A stretch of DNA of 64,000 nucleotides from Sphingobacteriales bacterium 44-15 (lineage in GTDB: Bacteria > Bacteroidota > Bacteroidia > Chitinophagales > Chitinophagaceae), in the NCBI GenBank assembly GCA_001899685.1, contig MKWG01000003.1, positions 62,001 through 126,000 on the forward strand. The letters run 5' to 3'. Within the stretch, counting starts at the first letter, position 1. Every line of letters starts with the position of its first letter. The notes beneath the pieces were generated by a model, which was not told where the DNA came from, did not search any database, and saw only the letters and a program-made list of their open reading frames with translations. Of the stretch, positions 47,026-55,710 are shown in pieces. The translations under genes and the position numbers were made by a program.

Positions 47026-47742
47026 TTATCCGGGCACAAGCACATCTGCAATATGTAAAACCTTAACAGGTAACCTGTGTTGTTGAATATATCCGTCAAG
47101 ATGCATCAGGCAGGAAAGGTCTGTTGATATAATGTAATCTGCACCTGCTGCGATAGCGTTATGCACTTTTTGCTCGCCCATCGCAACTGAAATAGCTTCA
47201 TATTTCGCAGAGAACGTTCCGCCAAAACCACAACAACGCTCGCAATCTTCTGTCTCAATCAACTGCAACCCTTCAATATTATGAAGTAATTTCCTGGGAG
47301 CCGATTTTATGCCGCATTCCCTCAATGCTCCACATGCATCATGATAAACCGCTTTGCCTTTAAAGGTTGATCCTGTATTCAATATCTTCAGCTTCTCTAC
47401 CAGGAATTCAGTGAACTCATAAAAAAGCGGCGCTTTTATACTAACGTCTTCTGACAATTCAGTGCCTGTAAAAAGTTGCCTGTAGTAATTTCTGACAAAT
47501 CCTGTACAAGATCCTCCGGCAGCAACAACTAAATGCTCACCTGAAAAAGTTTCAAGGAATTTTTCTGCCACTGCTCTGCTCTCTTTATGAAATCCCGCGT
47601 TAAAAGCAGGTTGTCCGCAGCATACCTGGTTTACATTATACAATACATCACAGCCTGCCTGTTCCAGGATACGCACCATATTAAAGGCGGTTTGAGGGAA
47701 AAGCTGGTCCACAAAACAGGGTATAAAAATCTCAACCTTCAT
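47026..47742 (-). CDS. lutA: L-lactate utilisation Fe-S protein LutA
   Basis: The 238-residue product has two CCG-type domains (QVCCGQPAFNAG; CERCCGFGGTFS with HDACGALRECG before it) that bind Fe-S clusters, as in the YkgE/LutA subunit of the L-lactate oxidation complex. The ATG at 47742 overlaps the lutB stop by four bases (ATGA), so an ATG nine codons upstream is not used. It is the last gene of the 17-kb minus-strand run. LutC, the third subunit in Bacillus subtilis, is not next to it. Confidence 0.92.
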   Translation of the reverse strand: MKVEIFIPCFVDQLFPQTAFNMVRILEQAGCDVLYNVNQVCCGQPAFNAGFHKESRAVAEKFLETFSGEHLVVAAGGSCTGFVRNYYRQLFTGTELSEDVSIKAPLFYEFTEFLVEKLKILNTGSTFKGKAVYHDACGALRECGIKSAPRKLLHNIEGLQLIETEDCERCCGFGGTFSAKYEAISVAMGEQKVHNAIAAGADYIISTDLSCLMHLDGYIQQHRLPVKVLHIADVLVPG

Positions 47743-49121
47743 TTTTTTATGTGTCTTTGTTTTCTCCATAACTCATTAAAGGAACGGGGCGCGAATACAG
47801 GTAGTTTTCTATGCGCTCCCCATGCGCCTGAAAATAAAGCGCCAACAACCTTCTGTTTAATTTTTCCGTTTGCCATATTCATAACTGATCTGTTGCTGCA
47901 TGCTTTAGCCCATACTTTCCACGCCAGTCTTTCAGCCCTTGAAGCCATTTTTGCCGACAACTGCCTGTTGTATAACAATAGGGCATGTATAGGAATTTTT
48001 ACCGGGCATACTTCCGTACAGGCGCCACACAAAGAGGAAGCGTGAGACAAATGTGCGTATGACTGCATACCTTTTAAGTGAGGCGTAATTACAGAACCGA
48101 TAGGTCCGCCATAAGTGCTGTTATAAGTATGCCCTCCAATGTTCCGGAACACAGGGCATACATTCAGGCAGGCGCCGCAGCGTATACAGTATAAGCTTTC
48201 TCTTGCCCCGGGATCTGCAAGCAGTCTGCTACGACCGTTGTCAAGCAGCACCACATACATTTTCTCCGGACCGTCTTTTTCTCCCTTCTTCTTAGCGCCG
48301 GTAAAAATAGAATTGTACACTGTTATGTGCTGACCCGACCCGTGCGTGGCCAGCAATGGCCAAAAAAGCGCCAGGTCTTTTACCGAGGGTAAAATTTTCT
48401 CAATGCCTGTAACGGCAATATGAATTTTAGGAAAGCTGGTACTCAACCGGCCATTCCCTTCATTCTCTGTCAATGCAACGCCTCCGATATCAGCCAGCAA
48501 AAAATTAACGCCGGTGATGCCAATGTCTGCCTGCACAAATTTTTTTCTTAAAACTTCCCGCGCAAATTGTGTAAGTTGTCCAGGGCTCAGTCCCGCAGGC
48601 GCGCCCACTTTTTCATGGAACAGGGCAGCTACTTCTTCTTTGCTTTTATGCATCGAGGGCGCTACCAGGTGATATGGTGACTCACCGGCTAACTGCTGTA
48701 TATACTCTCCCAAATCAGTTTCTACCACTTCTATGCCACGAGATGACAAAAATGTGTTCAGGTGGATCTCTTCCGTAACCATTGATTTACTTTTTACAAC
48801 AGATTTCGCTCCCACCTCCCGGCAAATGCTGTATATGGCATCCTGCGCCTGTTCCGGGGTCGCAGCCCAGATGACCTCTCCGCCGTTTTCCTGAAATCTT
48901 TTTTCAAAAGATAAAAGGTACTGATCAAGATGGCTAACAGTATGCCTTTTTATGGCATTTGCCATTTCACGCGCCTCTTGCAGATCTGAGAACTGGCGAA
49001 TACCTTTATCAAAGGAAATATCCGACTGAAGCAGACTATGATTGATCTTTTTTCTATGATCCGCGTCAAAAGCCTTCTGCCTGCTTTGTGCAATAAATAC
49101 CTGCTTATACGTTTTTGTCAC
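47739..49121 (-). CDS. lutB: L-lactate utilisation Fe-S protein LutB
   Basis: The 460-residue product begins at a GTG that overlaps the stop of the upstream gene (GTGA). An LUD (DUF162) domain covers about residues 50-300 (with EVVETDLGEYIQQLAGESP and GITGVNFLLADIGGVALTEN). A ferredoxin-like part has two cysteine sets: CIRCGACLNVC at 312-322 and CGACTEVC at 365-372. With LutA it passes electrons from L-lactate oxidation. Its four-base overlaps on both sides tie it to the sugar-utilisation operon, suggesting that lactate is a product of the sugar handled there. Confidence 0.93.
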   Translation of the reverse strand: MTKTYKQVFIAQSRQKAFDADHRKKINHSLLQSDISFDKGIRQFSDLQEAREMANAIKRHTVSHLDQYLLSFEKRFQENGGEVIWAATPEQAQDAIYSICREVGAKSVVKSKSMVTEEIHLNTFLSSRGIEVVETDLGEYIQQLAGESPYHLVAPSMHKSKEEVAALFHEKVGAPAGLSPGQLTQFAREVLRKKFVQADIGITGVNFLLADIGGVALTENEGNGRLSTSFPKIHIAVTGIEKILPSVKDLALFWPLLATHGSGQHITVYNSIFTGAKKKGEKDGPEKMYVVLLDNGRSRLLADPGARESLYCIRCGACLNVCPVFRNIGGHTYNSTYGGPIGSVITPHLKGMQSYAHLSHASSLCGACTEVCPVKIPIHALLLYNRQLSAKMASRAERLAWKVWAKACSNRSVMNMANGKIKQKVVGALFSGAWGAHRKLPVFAPRSFNELWRKQRHIKK

Positions 49122-51127
49122 AACCCGGGTTTTATTTCAATGATAGAATGTATAGGAACAGAGGATACAGCAATCTCGGTATAACCATTCAGAAATTTAA
49201 AAGGTAATTTCTGTCCTCCGGGTTGTATCTTCACCGAAGCCGGTTTAACCGGAGTACGTAACTTTACCCTTAATGACGTAAGAGGCGACAGATCATCATA
49301 ACGCATCACAGCTTTATTGGCATGGTCTCCGCCAACATTAATTAAATGCACTAATGTAGATACCCCTTTTTTACTTAACACCACGTGCACTTTATCAGAT
49401 CCTGATACTTCTATATCTTTTTCGGGAAGTATTCTGTTTGCAACGTTTGCGACGAGGTGGTTTAAGATCGGGCTTTTATATTGCTGGTAAACTGAGGAGA
49501 GATCCATATATATAGCTCCGATATATCCTGAACCTAAAGAGTGTACAGAAGCAAATGGATACTGCGTTGCATATCTGTAATCACACTGGCTGTATATCCA
49601 TCCTTCACAATTGGTCGTATCAGCAGGCACTACTTTTTGCCATCGTGTTTTCAGCCCGGTAATTCCTCCGGCCTTCCTGCCACCTGCATTTAATAATTGG
49701 AGCGTATCTTTTCCTTCAAATTGTACAGGAAGCCATTGAGAGAACCGGCGGGAAGCTCCAGCTCCCACCACTAATAAGCGCCCCCCCTTCTTTACGTACG
49801 TAATCAGCCTTTCAAGCAGCTTTTCGTTGAATTGTTCCCACTCCGGTATCACAATCAAGGCATAAGCTTCCATTCTTTTTTCCAGGTGATGATCCATCAG
49901 TATCTCAACACTGTAACGATTATCAAGTAATAAGGATGTAATTCCTTCCATGTCCGAAGACCATCCATATACGCCTTCATTTTTTTGCTTCCAGCCCTGC
50001 AATGAGTACCATATCCCTATCTGTGGAACAACACTGGCGCCCTGGCAAAAAGGTTGGCGTTCTCTACAATAAGTAACCAGTTGTTCCATTGCATCAACAT
50101 CTATTGTCCGGAAAGCCGCATCCCGGTTTTGCTGAAAATACACCTGGAAGCCGCCTCCCATAGCCATTACCTCGGATGCCTCCTGTTGCAATTGCACAAG
50201 AGATTTGGGAGCATGTATCCCGCCCATAAAATTAATCGGGAAAAAGCTCCATGCCATCAGATCCCAGGGACGTTCCTGCAGCGAAAGGCACCTCGCCTGG
50301 AAAGCGCTGTTATATACACAATTGCCCGCTGATACATCGCCGGATAAAAAATCCACATCCGCGTCTACCGGCTCCGGCATCATGGATGAATATGCCCAGT
50401 TACTGGCAACCTGGAACCCCGGCTTATACCTATGCAATGCATCAACGTAGTTCCTCAGATATTTGCGGTATGCTTCCCTGTTGTAGTCTAGCCATAGCTT
50501 GTATCCGGGATCGCCCTTTTTTCGTGGCACAGCAGAAAGCTTGGATTGTTGAAGAAATGACGCTATATTTCCGGGAGCATAATCAGGCGCTGTTACCCAA
50601 CAGTCTCCATCTACCCATACGCCATCTACCGCATAACTATTTATCAGCTCTTTTAATTGGGGGATCATCAGTTGCGTAACATACCCGCTTTCATAGGATG
50701 CCTTTGCTGAATCTCTGCTGCCATCAGCATTCACTCTACCCCACTCAGGATGTTCGTGCATTGCTTTATCATCCCAAAGTCCGGAGTAGTGTACGTATAG
50801 CGGCACACCGTTGTTCTTTGTAATCGTTCTCCAGGTGCGTAAAGGATCGGAAGAAAAACTTCCTGCGCTGTATCCCACCCTGGTAGGATAACTTGAATAG
50901 CCGGGATGTCCCTTACTGTCTACCTGTATGTAATCAGGCCGAGTACGTTTCAAAAAATCCGAAAGTAAAACAGTATCAAAGTTTTTACCTAAATCTTTAT
51001 CCGCACCTGTCGCATGAAAATCAAAATGGAATCCCAGAAACGCATCTGCCCGTTTATGAGATTGCGCAAACGTTCCTGTTGAAAAGGCGATCGTAAGTAA
51101 ATATGCAGTTATTTTACACCTCATCAT
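49118..51127 (-). CDS. Secreted TIM-barrel-type putative glycoside hydrolase with glutamine-amidotransferase-like domain
   Basis: The family is not identified with certainty. The start is taken at the ATG at 51127 (or 51124), which opens a signal peptide (AYLLTIAFSTGTFAQ); the longer frame to 51235 runs into the upstream gene. The 669-residue product has an N-terminal TIM-barrel-like region with GFHFDFHAT and DGVWVDGDCWVTAPDYAP, a WVDGD segment that could hold a catalytic acid. A middle region (about 400-510: IGIWYSLQGW; ALIVIPEWEQFNEKLLERLI; GGRLLVVGAGA) resembles the domain seen in beta-galactosidase trimerisation-type proteins. A beta-rich end closes it. It sits between the mutarotase and lutB in the operon, so a glycan substrate is likely. 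Confidence 0.7.
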   Translation of the reverse strand: MMRCKITAYLLTIAFSTGTFAQSHKRADAFLGFHFDFHATGADKDLGKNFDTVLLSDFLKRTRPDYIQVDSKGHPGYSSYPTRVGYSAGSFSSDPLRTWRTITKNNGVPLYVHYSGLWDDKAMHEHPEWGRVNADGSRDSAKASYESGYVTQLMIPQLKELINSYAVDGVWVDGDCWVTAPDYAPGNIASFLQQSKLSAVPRKKGDPGYKLWLDYNREAYRKYLRNYVDALHRYKPGFQVASNWAYSSMMPEPVDADVDFLSGDVSAGNCVYNSAFQARCLSLQERPWDLMAWSFFPINFMGGIHAPKSLVQLQQEASEVMAMGGGFQVYFQQNRDAAFRTIDVDAMEQLVTYCRERQPFCQGASVVPQIGIWYSLQGWKQKNEGVYGWSSDMEGITSLLLDNRYSVEILMDHHLEKRMEAYALIVIPEWEQFNEKLLERLITYVKKGGRLLVVGAGASRRFSQWLPVQFEGKDTLQLLNAGGRKAGGITGLKTRWQKVVPADTTNCEGWIYSQCDYRYATQYPFASVHSLGSGYIGAIYMDLSSVYQQYKSPILNHLVANVANRILPEKDIEVSGSDKVHVVLSKKGVSTLVHLINVGGDHANKAVMRYDDLSPLTSLRVKLRTPVKPASVKIQPGGQKLPFKFLNGYTEIAVSSVPIHSIIEIKPGL

Positions 51128-51135
51128 TATTCCTT

Positions 51136-51564
51136 TTAATCCGCATGAAATACTTCTTCCATTGCTGTCCATGTCTCTCCTTTGGCAGCAGCCTCCGGTA
51201 AAGGGAGCTGACAGGGAGCTGTTTCCCGCCACCATCGTTGGGTAACGGAGTCTGCTGCAATCTTTTTCATATCCGATTCATAATCTGTTCCAATATATTC
51301 ATAGTGACTGAACAGGTAATAAGCCGTATCAATCTGCTTCAGATAAATGGTGTAATTACGGATATTCGCTTCGTGTATTTTTTTCAACACTCCCTGCCAG
51401 GTTGCCGCATGCAACTCCTTATAATATGCTATTTTTTCGGGACGGATGCCTGTTACCATACCAACCCTTTTTATATTGTTGGCTGATACAACATGGGTAT
51501 CTCCGGATGTGCAGCCTGCAAGCATCGCAACAGAAATTGTCAATAAAAAACAAGATAGCTTCAT
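51136..51564 (-). CDS. L-rhamnose mutarotase (RhaM/DUF718) family lipoprotein
   Basis: The start at 51564 opens a lipoprotein signal (LSCFLLTISVAMLAGC, cysteine near residue 18). The mature part has the RhaM-type pattern: RVGMVTGIRPEKIAYYKELH, AATWQGVLKKIHEANIRNYT, LFSHYEYIGTDYESDMKKIA and TQRWWRETAPCQ. The family interconverts the alpha and beta forms of L-rhamnose and related 6-deoxy sugars, normally in the cytoplasm. Here the lipid anchor would place it in the periplasm or on the outer membrane. The neighbouring symporter (29 bases upstream) would then receive the anomer it prefers. The sugar (rhamnose or fucose) is not settled by sequence. Confidence 0.85.
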   Translation of the reverse strand: MKLSCFLLTISVAMLAGCTSGDTHVVSANNIKRVGMVTGIRPEKIAYYKELHAATWQGVLKKIHEANIRNYTIYLKQIDTAYYLFSHYEYIGTDYESDMKKIAADSVTQRWWRETAPCQLPLPEAAAKGETWTAMEEVFHAD

Positions 51565-51593
51565 AATATACTTTTTAGCTTTTAATGATCGGA

Positions 51594-53246
51594 TCAGCCG
51601 AAAAAAATATATAGCACCACCATAATGCACAACAGCAATGCCGCCTGGAATTTGTAATTGGCAATGCCCTTCCAGCCGCCGGCCCGCAATGGATCAAGGG
51701 GATTTTTCCAATACAGCTTTTCACTCTCTGCCGTATGTACCACGGGAAAAATGTAAGAAAGAATTACCTGCATCAGGATACAGGCGCAGAGAAGATAAAA
51801 AGCCATCATCATAAACGGCGTTTGCCCAAACCAGCTTCCGGGGAGCACTTTATTAAGCGCAAATACCAGCACACCTAATGCCGAACCTACCCATAAAGTA
51901 TATTGCGCTGCACGGGCAGACGCCTTACGCCAGAAAACACCCAGTAAAAACACACAGGTAATAGGCGGTGCAATATGGGCAATAACATCGTTAAAGCCGT
52001 TAAAAAGACTTTCATAACTGTTTAACAGGGGCAGCAAAGCAATGGAAAAAACCAATGCTGCCAATACCGAAATCCTTCCCAAAAAGACAAGATGACGATC
52101 CGCCGCATTAGGCCTGAATCTTTTATACAGGTCATAACTGACCAGCGTGGAAATTGAGTTGAGTGCACCGGCAACCTGGCTCATCAGCCCGGAAAGCAAT
52201 GCAGCCACAACAATGCCTACCAGCCCCGTTGGCAACAACTGGGATATCATCAAAGTATAAATACCCTTGCTGTTAACAACCATTTCTCCGTTAGCATCAA
52301 TAGAAGTAATGCTGCTTACATCCAGTACGCCCCTTTGTACCAGCGCATAAGCCAATAGTCCGGGGACCACAAAAATGAAGACCGGCAGGATTTTAATATA
52401 GCCACAAAATAAAGCGCCGGCTCTTGCATGATTTTCGTTGCGGGCGCCTAACACTCTTTGAACGATGGTTTGATCGGCACACCAGTACCATATACCCAGG
52501 ACAGGATAACCAAGCAGCACAGCATACCAGGGCATTCCGCTGCTGTCTCCGTGAGGGCGCAGCATGGACAGTTTATCCATCGCATTATTTTGCCTGAGCG
52601 TATCAACCAGAACATTCCAGTCACCCAGCTTCGAAAATGATATCCAGGTAATCACTACAGCGCCTCCCACCAGTACAATGGTTTGTATGGATTCAGTTAC
52701 CACAACTGCTTTCAGCCCTCCTATCATAGTATAAATGGCAACCAGCACAGCAATAACCGTAACGCTTACATACATATTAATCCCAAAAAGCGTTTCAAGC
52801 ACTATTCCACCAGCGAGTAACGAAAATGCAATATGAATAATGACAGCAGATACAATAGAAATGATCGTAAGCCAGTCCCGACATGCCTGGTTATACCGCT
52901 TTTGAAGAAAAACAGGCAGGGTAGGTACTCCCGAACGGATGTAGAATGGCACAAAAAATAAAGCCAGCAAAATAAGTGTTAATGACGCCATCCATTCAAA
53001 ATTACCATTCAGCAAACCGGTATCAAACCCTGACTGCGCCAGGCTTACCAGGTGTATGCAGGATATATTGGTGGCAAACAAAGCCAGTCCTATCATGGGC
53101 CATCGCAGGGTTTTGCCTGCAAGAAAATATTCTTCAGATACACTGGTGTTGCCGGCTGATTTTTTTCTTAATCCTGTCCACAATCCTATGCAAACAATTA
53201 CCACAATATATCCTATACATATTATCAGGTCGGGCGTTTCTATCAT
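51594..53246 (-). CDS. Sodium:solute symporter (SSS family)
   Basis: The 550-residue product has about 13-14 membrane helices and SSS features: EEYFLAGKTLRWPMIGLALF near the N-terminus, AIYTMIGGLKAVVVTESIQT (the family signature region) and a GLMSQVAGALNSISTLVSYD segment. It would take a monosaccharide or a similar solute across the inner membrane with sodium. It lies between the fucosidase fusion and the mutarotase in the operon, which suggests that it imports the released deoxyhexose. Confidence 0.93.
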   Translation of the reverse strand: MIETPDLIICIGYIVVIVCIGLWTGLRKKSAGNTSVSEEYFLAGKTLRWPMIGLALFATNISCIHLVSLAQSGFDTGLLNGNFEWMASLTLILLALFFVPFYIRSGVPTLPVFLQKRYNQACRDWLTIISIVSAVIIHIAFSLLAGGIVLETLFGINMYVSVTVIAVLVAIYTMIGGLKAVVVTESIQTIVLVGGAVVITWISFSKLGDWNVLVDTLRQNNAMDKLSMLRPHGDSSGMPWYAVLLGYPVLGIWYWCADQTIVQRVLGARNENHARAGALFCGYIKILPVFIFVVPGLLAYALVQRGVLDVSSITSIDANGEMVVNSKGIYTLMISQLLPTGLVGIVVAALLSGLMSQVAGALNSISTLVSYDLYKRFRPNAADRHLVFLGRISVLAALVFSIALLPLLNSYESLFNGFNDVIAHIAPPITCVFLLGVFWRKASARAAQYTLWVGSALGVLVFALNKVLPGSWFGQTPFMMMAFYLLCACILMQVILSYIFPVVHTAESEKLYWKNPLDPLRAGGWKGIANYKFQAALLLCIMVVLYIFFG

Positions 53247-53269
53247 ATGCTTGTCAATCGTATTTAAGC

Positions 53270-55633
53270 TTAAAGACTATATACAGTTATTTTTTGCAAC
53301 GCGATCTCGGGTTTATCAGAAGTAACAGTCAGTTTCAACTGATCCGTTTCTACAGGTTCAATTTGCTGAATGCGTTTTCGTCCTACACTACTACCGCCTG
53401 CGACCTGCTTCCATTTGCCATTTACGAGGGCATCCAGTTGGTACGAATGAATATGTTGCCCTTTTGCAAGATCTTCCTCTAATTCCAGCCAGCCTAATTC
53501 TGACTTTTTGTTTAACCTGATAACTTTTCCTGTGCCGGTTTCTACTGAAGTAAGACTTACGATTTCTTTTGCAAAAACCGATTCTATTTTCTTGCCAAAG
53601 TCTGCCAGTCTTTGCCCTTCGGCCGGCACAATCAGCCCACTGGTATCCGGGGTCATATTGATGAGCAGGTTGGCGCCGCGGCCAACAGATTCCAGGTATA
53701 CTTTTGTCAAAAAATCAACGCTTCTTAATGTTTTGTCAGAATCCGGATACCAGAACCATTTATCACGGGTGTGAATATTGGCTTCTGCAGGTAACCATCC
53801 GGTACTTTCAGGACCAACCCAGTTTTCTGACCAGTTATCATCCGTAACAATGTTCCACAAAGGATAAGCCGCCCATCCCTGCTCGCTGCCCGACCACCGT
53901 ACATCCGGTCTTGTTCCTCCCATCACTACTGCCTGCGGCTGCAGGTTCTTCACCATAGTACGTATGGCATCTCCATAACCCGTACCGAGCCGTTCCATTG
54001 TAGTGCCGTTCATTACATCCCAGCCAAAAGGATCGTAGGCGCCATCGAACCACAGGTAATCTATCTGTCCATAATTGGTCAGCAGTTCTCTCAACTGTTC
54101 TATAAATTTTGTAAAATATGCATTAACATCTCCTACAATTTTTCGTTTCCCCATCGGGTCGGGGGTGCTGGTACAATTTTCATTTTTATCACCACCCGAA
54201 ATATATAGACCCGGTTTTACTCCGTACTTCCTGCAAGCGGCAACAAATTCTGCCACTACGTCTCCTTTACCATTTTTCCAGGGAGCTTTTTTTACAGAAT
54301 AATCCGTCGTATTTGTTTGCCACAAGCAAAATCCGTTGTGATGTTTAGCGGTCAATACTATATGTTTCGCGCCAAATGACACCGCTGTTTTTACCCATTG
54401 CTCCGCATCTAATTTTACAGGATTAAAAACACCGGCATCAGGTACCGTCATAAATTCGGAAGCGGTATAGGTAGCAGGTCCAAAATGAATAAATGCGCCC
54501 AGTTGCCGCTGCTGAAATGCCAGTTGTTGCGGAGTAGGCCGATTGGTATGCCTGAAAATACCACTACCATTTTTCTTAAGGTTTCCATCCGGCGCAATCA
54601 ACACCGGTGTCCAGTCGCCCTCATGCACAGGTGTTTTCCCGGCCGCTTCCATATCCGAAAAAAATTGTTCAAATAATGCGGCCGGAGTACCGTCATACAT
54701 TGCCCATTGTAAGTCGCCTGCCGTCGTTTGATCACTGCCTGTGAAATACAATATCGTTTGTCCTTTAAAGTAACACAGCTCGACATCTGACGCATTACTT
54801 TCAGCGGTGCCGGGATCAATGAGGGGAATATTGCGGATAGAAGGGTCAAACGTAACAAATGGTCTGCTGACTGGTGCATCTTCCCAGTTCACCAGATCTT
54901 TAGAACGGGTGATCCGGGTTTCATAACCTGCCTTAATATGTTCGAGGTAAAGGGTATAATACCATCCGTTTTCGTAATACAGCGCCGGGCCACCCACATA
55001 TTTATCCTTTCCATACACTGCGCCGGGAATTTCTTTCCAGTGTACCAGGTCCTCCGATGCCACATACCGGAATGTGAAGGGCTTCCAGGCAGGATCATTG
55101 GTTTCATATAACAAAATGAATTTGTCGTTCCCTTTGCAAACGGCAGTATTGAAAAAATACTCTTTTGAATTCGCTTTTAAAACGGTTACAGGTTTACTCC
55201 AGTTTTTAAGATCCGTGGAGCTGGTCATCGTTATCTCTGTCATCTGCCGCCAGGGTTTGCCTTCTCCATAATTACCGGCAAAAATGTACACGGTATTATT
55301 ATGAACCAGCGCTGTCCCAAAACCGTGATTTTTCAATGCAACAGAAACAATTTTACCGGTTTCCACATCCCGTATCCGTATTTCATCTTCATGAAAATAA
55401 TCACCGGGTTTCGCTCCTTTTATATCCCAGAAACGCTGGTTGCTCTCCATGAGGTACAACCGGCCATTAAAAACAAAAGGAGATGATTCCACCAGCGGGG
55501 AACCTAATCGTCCCTGTTTGACGATGGGGTTATGCCAGGAAGGCTGTGCTTTTACAAAACATACAGTTAAAATACCAAGCAGCAATTGGCTGATCAACAG
55601 GAAAACAGTCCTTTTTTTTATATACATCATCAT
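53270..55633 (-). CDS. Five-bladed propeller (GH43/32-like) fused to GH29 alpha-L-fucosidase
   Basis: The 787-residue product has a signal peptide (about 1-28), then a propeller-like domain (about 30-350: SPFVFNGRLYLMESNQRFWD; FNTAVCKGNDKFILLYET; DLVHWKEIPG; SKDLVNWEDA). From about residue 370 it has the GH29 barrel (QRQLGAFIHFGPATYTASEF; LTAKHHNGFCLWQT; YGVKPGLYISG; IDYLWFDGAYDPF near 524, whose Asp is in the position of the family nucleophile), then a beta-rich C-terminal domain (about 700-787). GH29 enzymes cleave alpha-L-fucose from glycans with retention. The propeller half is clearly related to the whole of the protein at 60501-61445. The start is one of three stacked ATG codons. Confidence 0.92.
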   Translation of the reverse strand: MMMYIKKRTVFLLISQLLLGILTVCFVKAQPSWHNPIVKQGRLGSPLVESSPFVFNGRLYLMESNQRFWDIKGAKPGDYFHEDEIRIRDVETGKIVSVALKNHGFGTALVHNNTVYIFAGNYGEGKPWRQMTEITMTSSTDLKNWSKPVTVLKANSKEYFFNTAVCKGNDKFILLYETNDPAWKPFTFRYVASEDLVHWKEIPGAVYGKDKYVGGPALYYENGWYYTLYLEHIKAGYETRITRSKDLVNWEDAPVSRPFVTFDPSIRNIPLIDPGTAESNASDVELCYFKGQTILYFTGSDQTTAGDLQWAMYDGTPAALFEQFFSDMEAAGKTPVHEGDWTPVLIAPDGNLKKNGSGIFRHTNRPTPQQLAFQQRQLGAFIHFGPATYTASEFMTVPDAGVFNPVKLDAEQWVKTAVSFGAKHIVLTAKHHNGFCLWQTNTTDYSVKKAPWKNGKGDVVAEFVAACRKYGVKPGLYISGGDKNENCTSTPDPMGKRKIVGDVNAYFTKFIEQLRELLTNYGQIDYLWFDGAYDPFGWDVMNGTTMERLGTGYGDAIRTMVKNLQPQAVVMGGTRPDVRWSGSEQGWAAYPLWNIVTDDNWSENWVGPESTGWLPAEANIHTRDKWFWYPDSDKTLRSVDFLTKVYLESVGRGANLLINMTPDTSGLIVPAEGQRLADFGKKIESVFAKEIVSLTSVETGTGKVIRLNKKSELGWLELEEDLAKGQHIHSYQLDALVNGKWKQVAGGSSVGRKRIQQIEPVETDQLKLTVTSDKPEIALQKITVYSL

Positions 55634-55710
55634 TTGTTTTGCGTACGGATGAAATTCAATATTCAGCGGATTAACAGCAATAGAGTATTGCGGGATAAGG
55701 ATGGATTATC

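Noticed and set aside
50685-50705. Another TTTCATAGGAT outside the tandem units
   Set aside because: It lies inside a coding sequence, lacks the rest of the core and has no terminator behind it; chance match.
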